Assembly (NCBI RefSeq): GCF_050717535.1
Contig: NZ_JBOITM010000066.1
Location: forward strand, 62,001 to 126,000
Length of the DNA: 64,000 bases
Origin: Clostridium_AD sp050717535
Lineage (GTDB): Bacteria; Bacillota; Clostridia; Clostridiales; Clostridiaceae
Direction of reading: 5' to 3'
Numbering within the stretch: the stretch's first letter is position 1; every line of letters begins with the position of its first letter. Below, piece after piece: positions 1 to 7,697 of the stretch. The notes under the pieces are model-generated. The model worked only from the letters and a program-made list of their open reading frames with translations, made no database searches and had not been told where the DNA came from. Both the position numbers and the translations under genes were made by a program.

Positions 1-458
1 TAAATTTAGGTACGGATGTTCTATACTCTGGTACGGTTTCTGCAGCTATTGAAGCAGCTATTTATAAAGTACCATCTATGGCGATTTCTATGCAGGTTAA
101 TAAAGAAGTTGAAAATTATGAAATGGCCTCAAAGTATGCTGGAGAAATACTTCTTATGGCTATGGAAAATAACATAAAAAATGATATGGTGTTAAATGTA
201 AATGTTCCGCTTCTAAAGAAAAATGAAATAAAAGGAATAAAAGTATGTAAAATTGGAAGTAGATTATATAACAACTGTTATATAGAAACTGTTGGAGAAA
301 ATGATGAAACTCAGTATGAAATAAAGGGTGAATTAAAAGATATTCATGAGGAGGATTCCGACACGTTATATTTTAAAGAAGGGTATGTAACTGTAACACC
401 ACTTCATTATGATTTAACTAATTTTAATATTTTAAACGATGTAAGTAAATGGTTTTAA
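1..458 (+). CDS. surE: 5'/3'-nucleotidase SurE, C-terminal part (5' end outside window)
   Basis: The reading frame is already open at base 3 and encodes the SurE signature NLGTDVLYSGTVSAAIEAA, which forms part of the nucleotide and metal pocket in this stationary-phase survival phosphatase family. About 151 residues are visible. The N-terminal part with the DD metal ligands lies upstream of the window. SurE dephosphorylates nucleoside 5'- and 3'-monophosphates in the cytoplasm. The C-terminal segment YVTVTPLHYDLTN is also typical of the family. A strong terminator follows at once, so the gene ends its transcript. The ATG at base 78 is internal, not the real start, because conserved SurE sequence continues upstream of it. 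Identification is firm from these motifs. Confidence 0.93.
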   Translation, partial: NLGTDVLYSGTVSAAIEAAIYKVPSMAISMQVNKEVENYEMASKYAGEILLMAMENNIKNDMVLNVNVPLLKKNEIKGIKVCKIGSRLYNNCYIETVGENDETQYEIKGELKDIHEEDSDTLYFKEGYVTVTPLHYDLTNFNILNDVSKWF

Positions 459-476
459 TTTTATAAATGTATTGTA

Positions 477-508
477 GATGGCCTATAAACTGTAGGCCGT
501 CTTTTTTT
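477..508 (+). terminator. Rho-independent terminator after surE
   Basis: A 9-bp stem (GATGGCCTA with TAGGCCGTC, including one G-T pair) closes a 7-base loop and is followed directly by seven T. It lies 19 bases after the surE stop codon. Confidence 0.9.
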
Positions 509-713
509 ACAGATACAAATAAATGTTATGAAAGAATTGATTAGCAGTATTAAGAAAATTTGCTATATTCTTTTACAGTATGATATCATTATACTAAAAT
601 TAACAAAGGTTTACATATGAAATGAATTATTGATTAATTGAAGTTTTCACTTTTGTTTCAGTAGCTTATACTGTGCAAAGGAAAATTAAACTAATCATTG
701 GGGGGGAAATAAA

Positions 714-1574
714 GTGATTAATAAAATATCGTTAAAGGAAACTGAAAATACAAATGATAGACACAGAATAATAAAAAGTTTCGAGGAAATACTAGATCAA
801 TTACCTGCATTATTCGAGGAAGAAATTTCTTTTACATTAACAGATAAACAACACTTTGTTAAGTTTGTTGAAAGTAAGAACATGCCTGCATATTCTGAAA
901 TCGGAAAAGTAATTCCAAAGGGTGAAGCATTAAGAGAAGTTATGGAAAGTGGTAAAATAAAAGTATTTACAATTGATGATTATAATAATATGAGTATTAG
1001 GGTAGTTGCAATTCCACTAAAGGATGATCAAGGTAAAGTGGTAGGAGCAATATCATATGGTAAAAATTTAGAAAATAGTATTCGTGTAACTAAAATGTCT
1101 GTTGATTTGTCAAATGCAACAGCATCAATACTAAAAATGGCAAATGAAATTAATGATGACATTCAAAATATTAGAGAAATAAATACTAAGGTTGTAGAGG
1201 AAGTAAAAAACACTTCAAATCAATGCAATAATACTGATGGAATAATTAGCTTTATTGAAGGTATAGCAAAGCAAACAAATCTTTTGGGTCTAAATGCAGC
1301 AATAGAAGCATCTAGGGCAGGTGAACTTGGAAGAGGTTTTGGGGTTGTGGCAACTGAAATAAGAAAGCTATCAGGATCTAGCACACAATCTATAACTGAA
1401 ATTAATACTATATTGAAAAGCATTAAGGATTCAATAGGTATAGTAGAAAAAAGTATTGATACCTCAATTGCTTCATCTGAGAAACAAGAACAATCATTAA
1501 CTCAAATAGTACAATCTGTAAAAGAGTTAAATAAGAGTGCCGAGATTCTAGCTGAAATGGCAAGTAAATTATAG
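714..1574 (+). CDS. Soluble methyl-accepting chemotaxis-type signalling protein
   Basis: Residues about 182-220 carry the invariant tip of the chemoreceptor cytoplasmic hairpin (KQTNLLGLNAAIEASRAGE, then GFGVVATEIRKLS), which contacts CheA and CheW. The protein is only 286 residues and has no hydrophobic membrane segment, so it should be a cytoplasmic receptor. The first ~125 residues (IPKGEALREVMESGK ... RVVAIPLKDDQGKVVGAISYGK) look like a small PAS/GAF-like sensor fold, but the ligand cannot be told. The signalling hairpin is short, with little helix on either side of the tip. The start is GTG behind a GGGGGGG ribosome site. It stands alone, between the surE terminator and two hairpins at 1653-1785. 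Firm as an MCP-family protein; stimulus unknown. Confidence 0.88.
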   Translation: MINKISLKETENTNDRHRIIKSFEEILDQLPALFEEEISFTLTDKQHFVKFVESKNMPAYSEIGKVIPKGEALREVMESGKIKVFTIDDYNNMSIRVVAIPLKDDQGKVVGAISYGKNLENSIRVTKMSVDLSNATASILKMANEINDDIQNIREINTKVVEEVKNTSNQCNNTDGIISFIEGIAKQTNLLGLNAAIEASRAGELGRGFGVVATEIRKLSGSSTQSITEINTILKSIKDSIGIVEKSIDTSIASSEKQEQSLTQIVQSVKELNKSAEILAEMASKL

Positions 1575-1652
1575 AGACGAAAGATTGGGGACGGTTAACA
1601 ACTTTTTTTCCTTTAAATAGGTACATGTTTTCTATGAAAACCTGTATCTATT

Positions 1653-1680
1653 AAGTGATGAATGAATTTATTCATCACTT
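1653..1680 (+). terminator. Hairpin after the chemoreceptor gene
   Basis: An 11-bp perfect stem (AAGTGATGAAT with ATTCATCACTT) closes a 6-base loop. The tail ATTTTAATT has only a weak T tract. It may end the chemoreceptor transcript. Confidence 0.55.
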
Positions 1681-1746
1681 ATTTTAATTATTTGCATTTT
1701 AAACATTACTAAATGTAATACATATTTATGCTTGTCCAATTAAAGT

Positions 1747-1785
1747 GGAATAAAAACAATTGTTTTTATTCCATGATTTTTTTTA
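1747..1785. terminator. Palindromic terminator between chemoreceptor and transposase
   Basis: A perfect 26-bp palindrome (1747-1772, arm GGAATAAAAACAA) is followed by ATGA and eight T. Its A-rich left side also gives T residues on the other strand, so it could stop transcripts from both convergent genes. The rest of the 330-base gap 1575-1906 holds the inverted REP-like copy (1587-1602) and the other hairpin (1653-1680). I see no further gene. Confidence 0.7.
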
Positions 1786-1906
1786 TTGAAATATATTAAT
1801 AAAATAAAATCAATGTAAAAACGCTCTAAAATTAAGGACTATATTCGAATTTGTTATTAATCTTAATATTTGAAATTGTAATTGACCACAGACAGATTAA
1901 AACCAA

Positions 1907-2818
1907 CTAAGCATAACATTTAATAAATTCAGCAATAATATTTTCATACTTTTCATTAGTTTCAATTAAATCTATACCAATGCTACTTAATTTTGATATC
2001 CTAGACTGTGTAATGTTTCCAAGTACACCAGATATATCACTTGATTTAAAATTGCAAAGGCTTCTCATTAAAACAACTGCTAAAGCTCTTGCATGCACAA
2101 GTTTTCTACTGTATTTAATATTAAAATGTATCTTTGGTATATTCATTTTTAAAGCTATAAATTCTATTATATCATTTGATTTAAAGTTTCTTATAAGTAT
2201 TTTTCTTCCACTTCGGTAATCTGTTTTTTCGTCTTTAAATTCAATATCATCTTTAAATTTTTCATCATTACATTTAAAAATACGATTTCGATAATTTTTC
2301 CTTGCACTTGTAATGTTCTTTCCGAAAAAACTCATTACAAATCCATAATCAACTAAATTAAAAGGATCACGTCTGTTGCCTAAATATATTCCAAGACTAG
2401 AAAAAAAATAGTTTTGAGGGCAATCTTTATATGCAACTATAGCTGTTGGATTATTGTGCATATATAGCGATAAAGTCTTCAAATATATAGGATTATCAAC
2501 TACTTTACTCACAAATCTATCTTTAAAAAGGTGGCCTTCCCTTTCATACTTTTTATTGAAGTACGTTGCATAGCAAAAATTTATTACATGCATCACTTTG
2601 GATATATCTGCGCCATTAGCAGCAATCATTAAATGTGCATGGTTATCCATAAGGCAGTACCCGTAAATCTTAAAATCATAACTTAACTTATATTTTTTTA
2701 TAAGAAGTAAAAACTTTTCTTTATCCTCGGCCTCCTTAAATAAGGGTACCTCTTTAATACTTTTGCATATGATGTGAAATATTCCATCTATTGGTTTTAT
2801 TCTGTTCATTCTTGCCAT
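1907..2818 (-). CDS. REP-associated tyrosine transposase (IS200/IS605-like Y1 family)
   Basis: Residues 57-65 read LMDNHAHLM and contain the H60-x-H62 pair of HUH-type Y1 transposases, which ligates the catalytic metal. Candidate catalytic tyrosines are in YLKTLSLYMHNNP (Y112/Y119), matching the YIHxNP block of the RAYT subfamily. After residue ~200 there is a basic region and a helix-rich C-terminal domain (VHARALAVVLMRSLCNFKSSDIS) resembling the DnaA-type helix-turn-helix common in RAYTs. The 303-residue length fits the family. The enzyme nicks and joins single-stranded DNA at specific hairpins. The start is supported by AGGTGA six bases upstream. Unlike true IS200 elements, RAYTs are usually single-copy chromosomal genes that act on REP repeats. 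All motifs are intact, so it may be active. Confidence 0.87.
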   Translation of the reverse strand: MARMNRIKPIDGIFHIICKSIKEVPLFKEAEDKEKFLLLIKKYKLSYDFKIYGYCLMDNHAHLMIAANGADISKVMHVINFCYATYFNKKYEREGHLFKDRFVSKVVDNPIYLKTLSLYMHNNPTAIVAYKDCPQNYFFSSLGIYLGNRRDPFNLVDYGFVMSFFGKNITSARKNYRNRIFKCNDEKFKDDIEFKDEKTDYRSGRKILIRNFKSNDIIEFIALKMNIPKIHFNIKYSRKLVHARALAVVLMRSLCNFKSSDISGVLGNITQSRISKLSSIGIDLIETNEKYENIIAEFIKCYA

Positions 2819-2892
2819 AAAAAATCACCTCTACTCATAAATTTTCTTTTAAATTCTTGCCTATGAGACGAGATGCTATTCATATTTTAAGA

Positions 2893-2994
2893 GATTAGGC
2901 CAAATAGATGTTAACTGTCCCCAGTTGATTAGGGCAAATAGGTGTTAACCGTCCCCGGTTGATTAGGGAAAAAGGATGTTAACCGTCCCCACTT
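2893..2994. repeat. Three tandem 34-bp REP-like repeats upstream of the transposase
   Basis: Units are at 2893-2926, 2927-2960 and 2961-2994. Each starts GATTAGG and contains TGTTAAC(C/T)GTCCCC. A truncated fourth start (GATT) follows. There are no spacers, so this is a tandem repeat and not a CRISPR array. The core recurs inverted at 1587-1602. Confidence 0.85.
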
Positions 2995-3001
2995 GATTTT
3001 G

Positions 3002-3030
3002 TTGACATTTGTTAATCAGTACCATATAAT
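3002..3030 (+). promoter_or_regulatory. Consensus sigma-A promoter of the cad operon
   Basis: TTGACA (3002-3007) and TATAAT (3025-3030) are both perfect and separated by 17 bases. The start site would fall near 3037, just before the operator repeats at 3043-3073. A promoter this strong suits a gene pair held off by a repressor. Confidence 0.88.
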
Positions 3031-3042
3031 GAACTTATAACG

Positions 3043-3073
3043 TATGAACAATAATTCATATGTTCATATGAAC
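3043..3073 (+). promoter_or_regulatory. ArsR/SmtB-type operator repeats
   Basis: There is an inverted repeat TATGAA-N6-TTCATA (3043-3060) and an adjoining perfect 12-bp palindrome GTTCATATGAAC (3062-3073). Both resemble operators of the CadC/SmtB repressors (TTCATAT-type half sites). The second abuts the ribosome site of the repressor gene, so the operator lies just downstream of the start of transcription. Confidence 0.75.
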
Positions 3074-3085
3074 GGAGGAGATCTA

Positions 3086-3448
3086 ATGGATAAAAATATA
3101 GAGTTTTGTACTTGTTCTACTATTCATGAGGATGTAATAGAAAAGGTAAGAAAAATAATACCTCAAGAGGAAACACTTTATGACCTGGCAGAACTTTTTA
3201 AAGTTTTTGGGGATAGTACACGAATTAGAATTCTTTGTGTGTTGTTTGAATCTGAAATGTGCGTTTGTGATATAGCAGCGCTTCTTAATATGACTCAATC
3301 AGCTATATCACATCAATTGCGTGTACTTAAAAATGCTAGACTTGTGAAATATAGGCGGGAAGGTAAGGTTGTTTACTATTCCTTGGATGACCAGCATGTT
3401 AAACAAATTTTTGACCAAGGACTTATACACATAAAAGAATTAAAATAA
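3086..3448 (+). CDS. ArsR/SmtB-family metal-sensing repressor, CadC-like
   Basis: This is a 120-residue winged-helix protein. C8 and C10 in the N-terminal arm and C59/C61 in EMCVCDIAALLNMTQ match the alpha3N thiolate site with which CadC senses Cd(II), Pb(II) and Zn(II). D102, H104 and H115 could form the alpha5 zinc site. The recognition helix is NMTQSAISHQLRVLKNARLV. The ATG at 3086 is chosen because GGAGGAG precedes it at the right spacing. An upstream in-frame ATG at 3044 lies inside the operator repeats and lacks a ribosome site. It precedes the metal ATPase by 112 bases and very probably represses the pair until metal binds. CadC-type function is a firm inference; the exact metal is not. 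Confidence 0.9.
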   Translation: MDKNIEFCTCSTIHEDVIEKVRKIIPQEETLYDLAELFKVFGDSTRIRILCVLFESEMCVCDIAALLNMTQSAISHQLRVLKNARLVKYRREGKVVYYSLDDQHVKQIFDQGLIHIKELK

Positions 3449-3560
3449 TATCCTATTATATAAAGAAAAATACACAATATATATACACAATGTATATAAA
3501 GAAAAATATAAGATATAAAATACAAAATGCAAAAAAAATTTTGAAATAGGGGGGTAGAAA

Positions 3561-5699
3561 ATGGAGACTATAATAAAAAGAGAATTCATTTTACAAGGCC
3601 TAGGTTGTGCTAATTGTGCCAATAAAATTGAAACTAACTGTAAAAGAATAGATGGAGTAGTAGATGCGAATATAAATTTTATTAGTAAAAACTTGGTAGT
3701 CCAATTTCAAAGTGAAGAAAAAATATTAGGAATTATAGATGAAATAAAAAAAATAGTAAAACGCATTGAACCTAATGTTGTGATTGTAGCAAAAAACGTA
3801 AAAACAATTAAACATGAGGAAAAGACTCATAACCATATACATGACCAAGCGGAACAAGGTAGTAATAAAAATAAAGTTATCGCTTTTTCTATAGGCGTAA
3901 TAATTTTCACTATAGCAGTTATATTTAAATTGAGTTATTGGGTTGAATTTGCATTATTCCTAATAAGCTATTTATTAATTGGGGGAGAAGTCCTTCTAAT
4001 TGCTATAAAGAATATATTGAGGGGACAATTGTTTGATGAAAATTTCTTAATGGCACTAGCTACAGTGGGAGCTTTTTCTATCGGACAATTTGCAGAAGGC
4101 GTTGGAGTTATGCTTTTTTACCAAGTAGGAGAATTCTTTCAAGATATGGCTGTAAATAAGTCGAGAAAATCTATATCTGCACTTATGGATATAAGGCCAG
4201 ATTATGCAAATAAAAAGATTAATGATGAAATTGTAAAAGTAGATCCGGATGAAGTTCACATTGGGGATATTATAATAGTAAAGCCGGGAGAAAAAGTGCC
4301 TTTAGATGGAATGGTAATCGAAGGCAAGTCCTTAGTAGATACAGCTGCCTTAACTGGTGAATCAGTTCCAAGGCAAGTTGTAAGTGGTGATGATATTTTG
4401 GCTGGATGTATTAATAAAAATGGTTTATTGACTATCCAGGTAAGAAAAGAATTTGGTGAATCAACTTTGGCAAAAATTTTGGACTTAGTTCAAAATGCTA
4501 GCAGTAAAAAAGCACCAACTGAAAATTTTATAACTAAATTTGCAAGGTATTACACCCCAATTGTAGTTATAAGTGCAGTTATCCTTGCAATAATTCCACC
4601 TCTTTTAATACCTGGTGCTACATTTTCTGAGTGGATATATAGAACATTGGTATTTTTAGTAGTATCTTGCCCTTGTGCATTAGTAATATCTATTCCGCTT
4701 GGATTTTTTGGAGGAATAGGTGGAGCATCTAAAAATGGAATTTTGGTAAAAGGCGGAAACTATTTGGAGGCACTAAACAGTGTTGAAGTAGTGGTTTTTG
4801 ATAAGACTGGAACACTAACTAAGGGAGTATTTAAAGTTACAGAGATAAAGGTAGAAAATGGAATTAGTAGTGATGAGTTATTGGAGTATGCAGCTCATGC
4901 AGAAAGTAATTCTAATCATCCTATTGCCCAATCTATATTAAAGGCTTATGGTAAAGATGTATCCAAAGAGGATATTAAAGACGTGGAAGAAATAGCTGGA
5001 AAAGGTATTAAAGCTTTGGTTAAAGGGAAATATGTGCTAGCCGGTAATTCTAAATTAATGGATAGTGAGAAAATTTCTTATAATGAAGCTAGAAATGTAG
5101 GTACAGTGATATATCTAGCAATAGATAAGAAATATGCAGGTAGTATTATAATTGCTGATGAGATAAAAGAAGACTCCATAAAAGCTATAGCTAGTTTAAA
5201 ATCTATGGGTGTTGTGAAAATAGTAATGCTTACCGGGGATAATAGTGATATAGCTTTAAATGTAGGTAAAATTCTAGGTGTAGATGAAGTATACTCAGAA
5301 CTTCTTCCACATGAGAAGGTGGAGAAATTAGAAAGGCTGCAAGGGAAAAAGTCTCCTAAAGGAAAGATAGTATTTGTAGGGGATGGGATTAATGATGCTC
5401 CAGTGCTGGCAAGAGCGGATATTGGAATAGCAATGGGTGGAGTAGGTTCTGATGCTGCAATAGAAGCTGCGGATATAGTAATAATGACTGATGAGCCTTC
5501 AAAAATTGCTGAGGCTATTGTGATTGCTAAAAGAACAAAGAGGATTGTTATGCAAAATATTATATTTGCACTTAGTGTAAAGGCAGTTATTTTAATATTA
5601 GCGGTTTTTGGAATATCAACCATGTGGGAAGCTGTTTTTGGTGATGTAGGTGTTGCACTAATTGCAGTGTTAAATTCTATGAGAGCTATGAAGGCTTAA
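3561..5699 (+). CDS. cadA: Heavy-metal translocating P1B-type ATPase (Cd/Zn/Pb exporter)
   Basis: The 712-residue pump carries every P-type ATPase landmark. There is one N-terminal HMA domain with GCANC (C16, C19), then a short His-rich linker (HNHIHD, near residue 95). The phosphatase motif is TGES, the transmembrane metal site is C370-P-C372, the phosphorylation site is D414 in DKTGT, and the hinge is GDGINDAP. The last helices hold the lysine (SVKAVILI) and aspartate (FGDVGVAL) typical of the Zn/Cd/Pb subgroup, as in ZntA and CadA, rather than copper pumps. It exports divalent soft metals across the membrane using ATP. It lies downstream of the CadC-like repressor and the consensus promoter. 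A GGGGGG ribosome site precedes the ATG. Confidence 0.94.
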   Translation: METIIKREFILQGLGCANCANKIETNCKRIDGVVDANINFISKNLVVQFQSEEKILGIIDEIKKIVKRIEPNVVIVAKNVKTIKHEEKTHNHIHDQAEQGSNKNKVIAFSIGVIIFTIAVIFKLSYWVEFALFLISYLLIGGEVLLIAIKNILRGQLFDENFLMALATVGAFSIGQFAEGVGVMLFYQVGEFFQDMAVNKSRKSISALMDIRPDYANKKINDEIVKVDPDEVHIGDIIIVKPGEKVPLDGMVIEGKSLVDTAALTGESVPRQVVSGDDILAGCINKNGLLTIQVRKEFGESTLAKILDLVQNASSKKAPTENFITKFARYYTPIVVISAVILAIIPPLLIPGATFSEWIYRTLVFLVVSCPCALVISIPLGFFGGIGGASKNGILVKGGNYLEALNSVEVVVFDKTGTLTKGVFKVTEIKVENGISSDELLEYAAHAESNSNHPIAQSILKAYGKDVSKEDIKDVEEIAGKGIKALVKGKYVLAGNSKLMDSEKISYNEARNVGTVIYLAIDKKYAGSIIIADEIKEDSIKAIASLKSMGVVKIVMLTGDNSDIALNVGKILGVDEVYSELLPHEKVEKLERLQGKKSPKGKIVFVGDGINDAPVLARADIGIAMGGVGSDAAIEAADIVIMTDEPSKIAEAIVIAKRTKRIVMQNIIFALSVKAVILILAVFGISTMWEAVFGDVGVALIAVLNSMRAMKA

Positions 5700-5770
5700 G
5701 CATGGCCTGTTGTGACATCACCTAGACTGATGTAATAACACGATACACTAGTTAAAAGGATAAAAGTTAA

Positions 5771-5826
5771 AAAATATTCTATAGATTAGACAAAGAAAAG
5801 GTCTATTATATAGAGTATTTTTATTT
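5771..5826 (+). terminator. Terminator hairpin after the metal ATPase
   Basis: A ~20-bp imperfect stem (AAATATTCTATAGATTAGAC with GTCTATTATATAGAGTATTT) closes an 8-base loop and runs into TTTTTATTT. The ~300 bases 5700-5994 otherwise hold a weaker hairpin at 5708-5741 and the GntR operator. Confidence 0.75.
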
Positions 5827-5907
5827 CCGTAGAAAAACATTGGAATTTTTTATATTTTTTTCTTTTTATCAATTTTAGTGTTGTAAAAATAACAAATTTA
5901 GATTACA

Positions 5908-5924
5908 ATTGGTATATACAACAT
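5908..5924 (+). promoter_or_regulatory. Candidate NagR/DasR-type operator
   Basis: ATTGGTATATACAACAT is an imperfect inverted repeat close to the GntR-HutC sites of NagR (YvoA) and DasR, whose core is TGGTATAGACCA-like. It lies about 75 bases before the regulator gene, as expected for autoregulation of the amino-sugar operon. Confidence 0.6.
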
Positions 5925-5994
5925 GACAATATGACAACATATTAACTATGGCTATATATAAAAAAATTCTTTCCTAACTGAGGAGTGAAAAAAT

Positions 5995-6726
5995 TTGAGA
6001 AAGATTTCAAAGGATAATCCTATACCACTTCATTATCAGATAAAAGAAATATTGCAGGAAATGATAGAAAATGAGGTGTTAAAGCCGGGACAAGCAATTC
6101 CAACAGAAAGAGAACTTTGTGAAATTCAAGGGGTTAGTAGAATGACCGTAAATAAGGCTATCATGTCCTTAGTAAATGAGGGGTTAGTTTATAGAGAACA
6201 GGGGAAAGGTACGTTTGTATCTATTGCAAAGGTTAATCGAGAAATTTCGCAGCTTAAAGGTTTTACTGAACAAATGGAAGAAAATGGAGTAATATCAAAA
6301 ACTAAGATATTATCTTTTAAGGTTATAGAGGCAACAAAAAAGTATAAAATTGAATTAGAAATGTCTGAAGATGAAAATAAAATCATTGAAATTAAAAGAC
6401 TGCGATTTAGTGATGAACAACCAGTAGCCATTGAGACTGTATGGCTTCCATATTATTTATTTAATGGAATGACTAGAGATATGATTGAAAATAAATCATT
6501 GTATGAGACCTTTCGTGAAAAATATGGATATTATCCTGATAAAGCAAAGCAAACTATTGAACCTACAATGCTAAATGAATATGAAAGTAAACTTTTAAAT
6601 CAAGAAAATGGTGCACTAGCATTAATATTTAGGCGAACTACTTATTTAGAAAATGAAACTCCAATCGAATATACCAAAGCTATATATAGAAGTGATAAAT
6701 ATAAATATCAAATAATCTTAAAATAA
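5995..6726 (+). CDS. GntR-family (HutC subfamily, UTRA) regulator, probable NagR
   Basis: Residues 1-75 are a GntR winged helix (DNPIPLHYQIKEILQEMIEN, PGQAIPTERELCEIQGVSRMTVNKAI). The rest is a UTRA effector domain ending in FRRTTYLENETPIEYTKAIYRSDKYKY. The 243-residue length is normal. HutC-type regulators next to nagA and nagB usually sense GlcNAc-6-P or GlcN-6-P and repress the operon. Here murQ, nagA and nagB follow on the same strand, so that role is likely. The start is TTG behind AGGAGTG at good spacing, and no better in-frame ATG exists nearby. The ligand is inferred only from the neighbours. Confidence 0.87.
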   Translation: MRKISKDNPIPLHYQIKEILQEMIENEVLKPGQAIPTERELCEIQGVSRMTVNKAIMSLVNEGLVYREQGKGTFVSIAKVNREISQLKGFTEQMEENGVISKTKILSFKVIEATKKYKIELEMSEDENKIIEIKRLRFSDEQPVAIETVWLPYYLFNGMTRDMIENKSLYETFREKYGYYPDKAKQTIEPTMLNEYESKLLNQENGALALIFRRTTYLENETPIEYTKAIYRSDKYKYQIILK

Positions 6727-6771
6727 TCAAAGAATAATTTTGTAAATCAGCCACATATAAGGAGGCTTTTT

Positions 6772-7647
6772 ATGGTGGAAGGCAATGAAATTGAATATAA
6801 TTTAGATACAATGAGTACTTTTGAAATTCTTAGGAAAGTAAATGATGAGGATAAAAAGGTAGCTAAGGCTATTGAAAAAGAGCTTAGTAATATAGAAGAA
6901 GCCGTAGAATTAATTGTTGAAAGCCTTGAAAAAGATGGTAGACTTTTTTATATTGGCAGCGGTACAAGTGGAAAATTAGGAGTAATGGATGCATCAGAAT
7001 GTCCTCCTACCTTTGGTGTTTCTGATTCTATGGTTCAGGGAATTATTTCTGGTGGAGTGGAAGCCTTGAGTGGCTGGCTTGAACATACAGAGGATAATCC
7101 GGAACTAGCTGTTCATGATTTAGAAATGGTAAATATAAACAAAAATGATGTTTTAGTAGGTATAACAGCTAGTGGAAATACTCCATACGTTGTAGCCGCC
7201 ATGGAATATGCTAAAGAAATGGGCTCCAAAACTATAGCGCTTATGTGTAATTCAACGGGAGTGATTAAAGATATTTGCCAGGTTACTATAGCTATAGAGG
7301 TTGGACCAGAACTTATACTAGGTTCCACTAGAATGAAAGCGGGAACTGCACAAAAGATGGTTTTAAATATGTTAAGTACAGTAGCCATGATAAAACTTGG
7401 AAAAACCTATTCTAATTTAATGGTGAATGTGAAACCTATTAATAAAAAGTTGCGGTGTCGTGTACGTGAAATAGTTAAGATTGCCACAGGAGAGGATGAG
7501 GTCATTGTAAATGAAACTTTAGAACTCTGTGAATATGACCCGTTGGTATGTATTGTTAAAATTAAGAGTGATGTAACCATTGAAAAAGCAAAAGAACTTC
7601 TTAAAAAGAGCAAAGGTAATGTAGCTAAAGCATTAGCATTGTTATAA
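6772..7647 (+). CDS. murQ: N-acetylmuramic acid 6-phosphate etherase
   Basis: The protein matches MurQ over its length (291 residues). It has a SIS phosphosugar-binding fold with the signature IGSGTSGKLGVMDASECPPTF and the second conserved block GSTRMKAGTAQKMVLNML. The enzyme cleaves the lactyl ether of MurNAc-6-P to give GlcNAc-6-P and D-lactate in the cytoplasm, during recovery of cell-wall sugars. The product feeds NagA and then NagB, the next two genes. An AAGGAGG ribosome site lies nine bases before the ATG. No PTS transporter or MurNAc kinase gene is in the cluster, so uptake and phosphorylation must be encoded elsewhere. Confidence 0.95.
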   Translation: MVEGNEIEYNLDTMSTFEILRKVNDEDKKVAKAIEKELSNIEEAVELIVESLEKDGRLFYIGSGTSGKLGVMDASECPPTFGVSDSMVQGIISGGVEALSGWLEHTEDNPELAVHDLEMVNINKNDVLVGITASGNTPYVVAAMEYAKEMGSKTIALMCNSTGVIKDICQVTIAIEVGPELILGSTRMKAGTAQKMVLNMLSTVAMIKLGKTYSNLMVNVKPINKKLRCRVREIVKIATGEDEVIVNETLELCEYDPLVCIVKIKSDVTIEKAKELLKKSKGNVAKALALL

Positions 7648-7697
7648 TAATCAAAATTAGACTAACATATTGATTTAAAATTAAAATATATAATGGG

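Larger units (their letters stand above)
1587..2994. mobile_element. REP/RAYT-type element: transposase with flanking GTCCCC repeats
   Basis: The transposase gene at 1907-2818 is bracketed by copies of one sequence. Upstream of its start are three tandem 34-bp units containing TGTTAACCGTCCCC (2893-2994). Downstream, at 1587-1602, is the reverse complement GGGGACGGTTAACAAC. RAYT transposases are known to be associated with, and to act on, such repetitive palindromic sequences. The outer limits given are the outermost repeat copies. The true ends of a mobile unit, if one still exists, cannot be fixed from one copy. Confidence 0.7.

Noticed and set aside
2893..2994. Regular 34-bp repeats, considered as a short CRISPR array
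   Set aside because: The repeats are directly adjacent with no unique spacers, no cas genes are present, and the same core occurs inverted beside a RAYT transposase.
5078..5623. Long minus-strand open frame of 181 codons inside the metal ATPase gene
   Set aside because: It lies wholly antisense to a strongly conserved coding region, has low-complexity composition (many Ile, Ser, Ala, Thr) and no ribosome site. Similar antisense frames at 24143-24586 and 51397-51861 were left out for the same reason.
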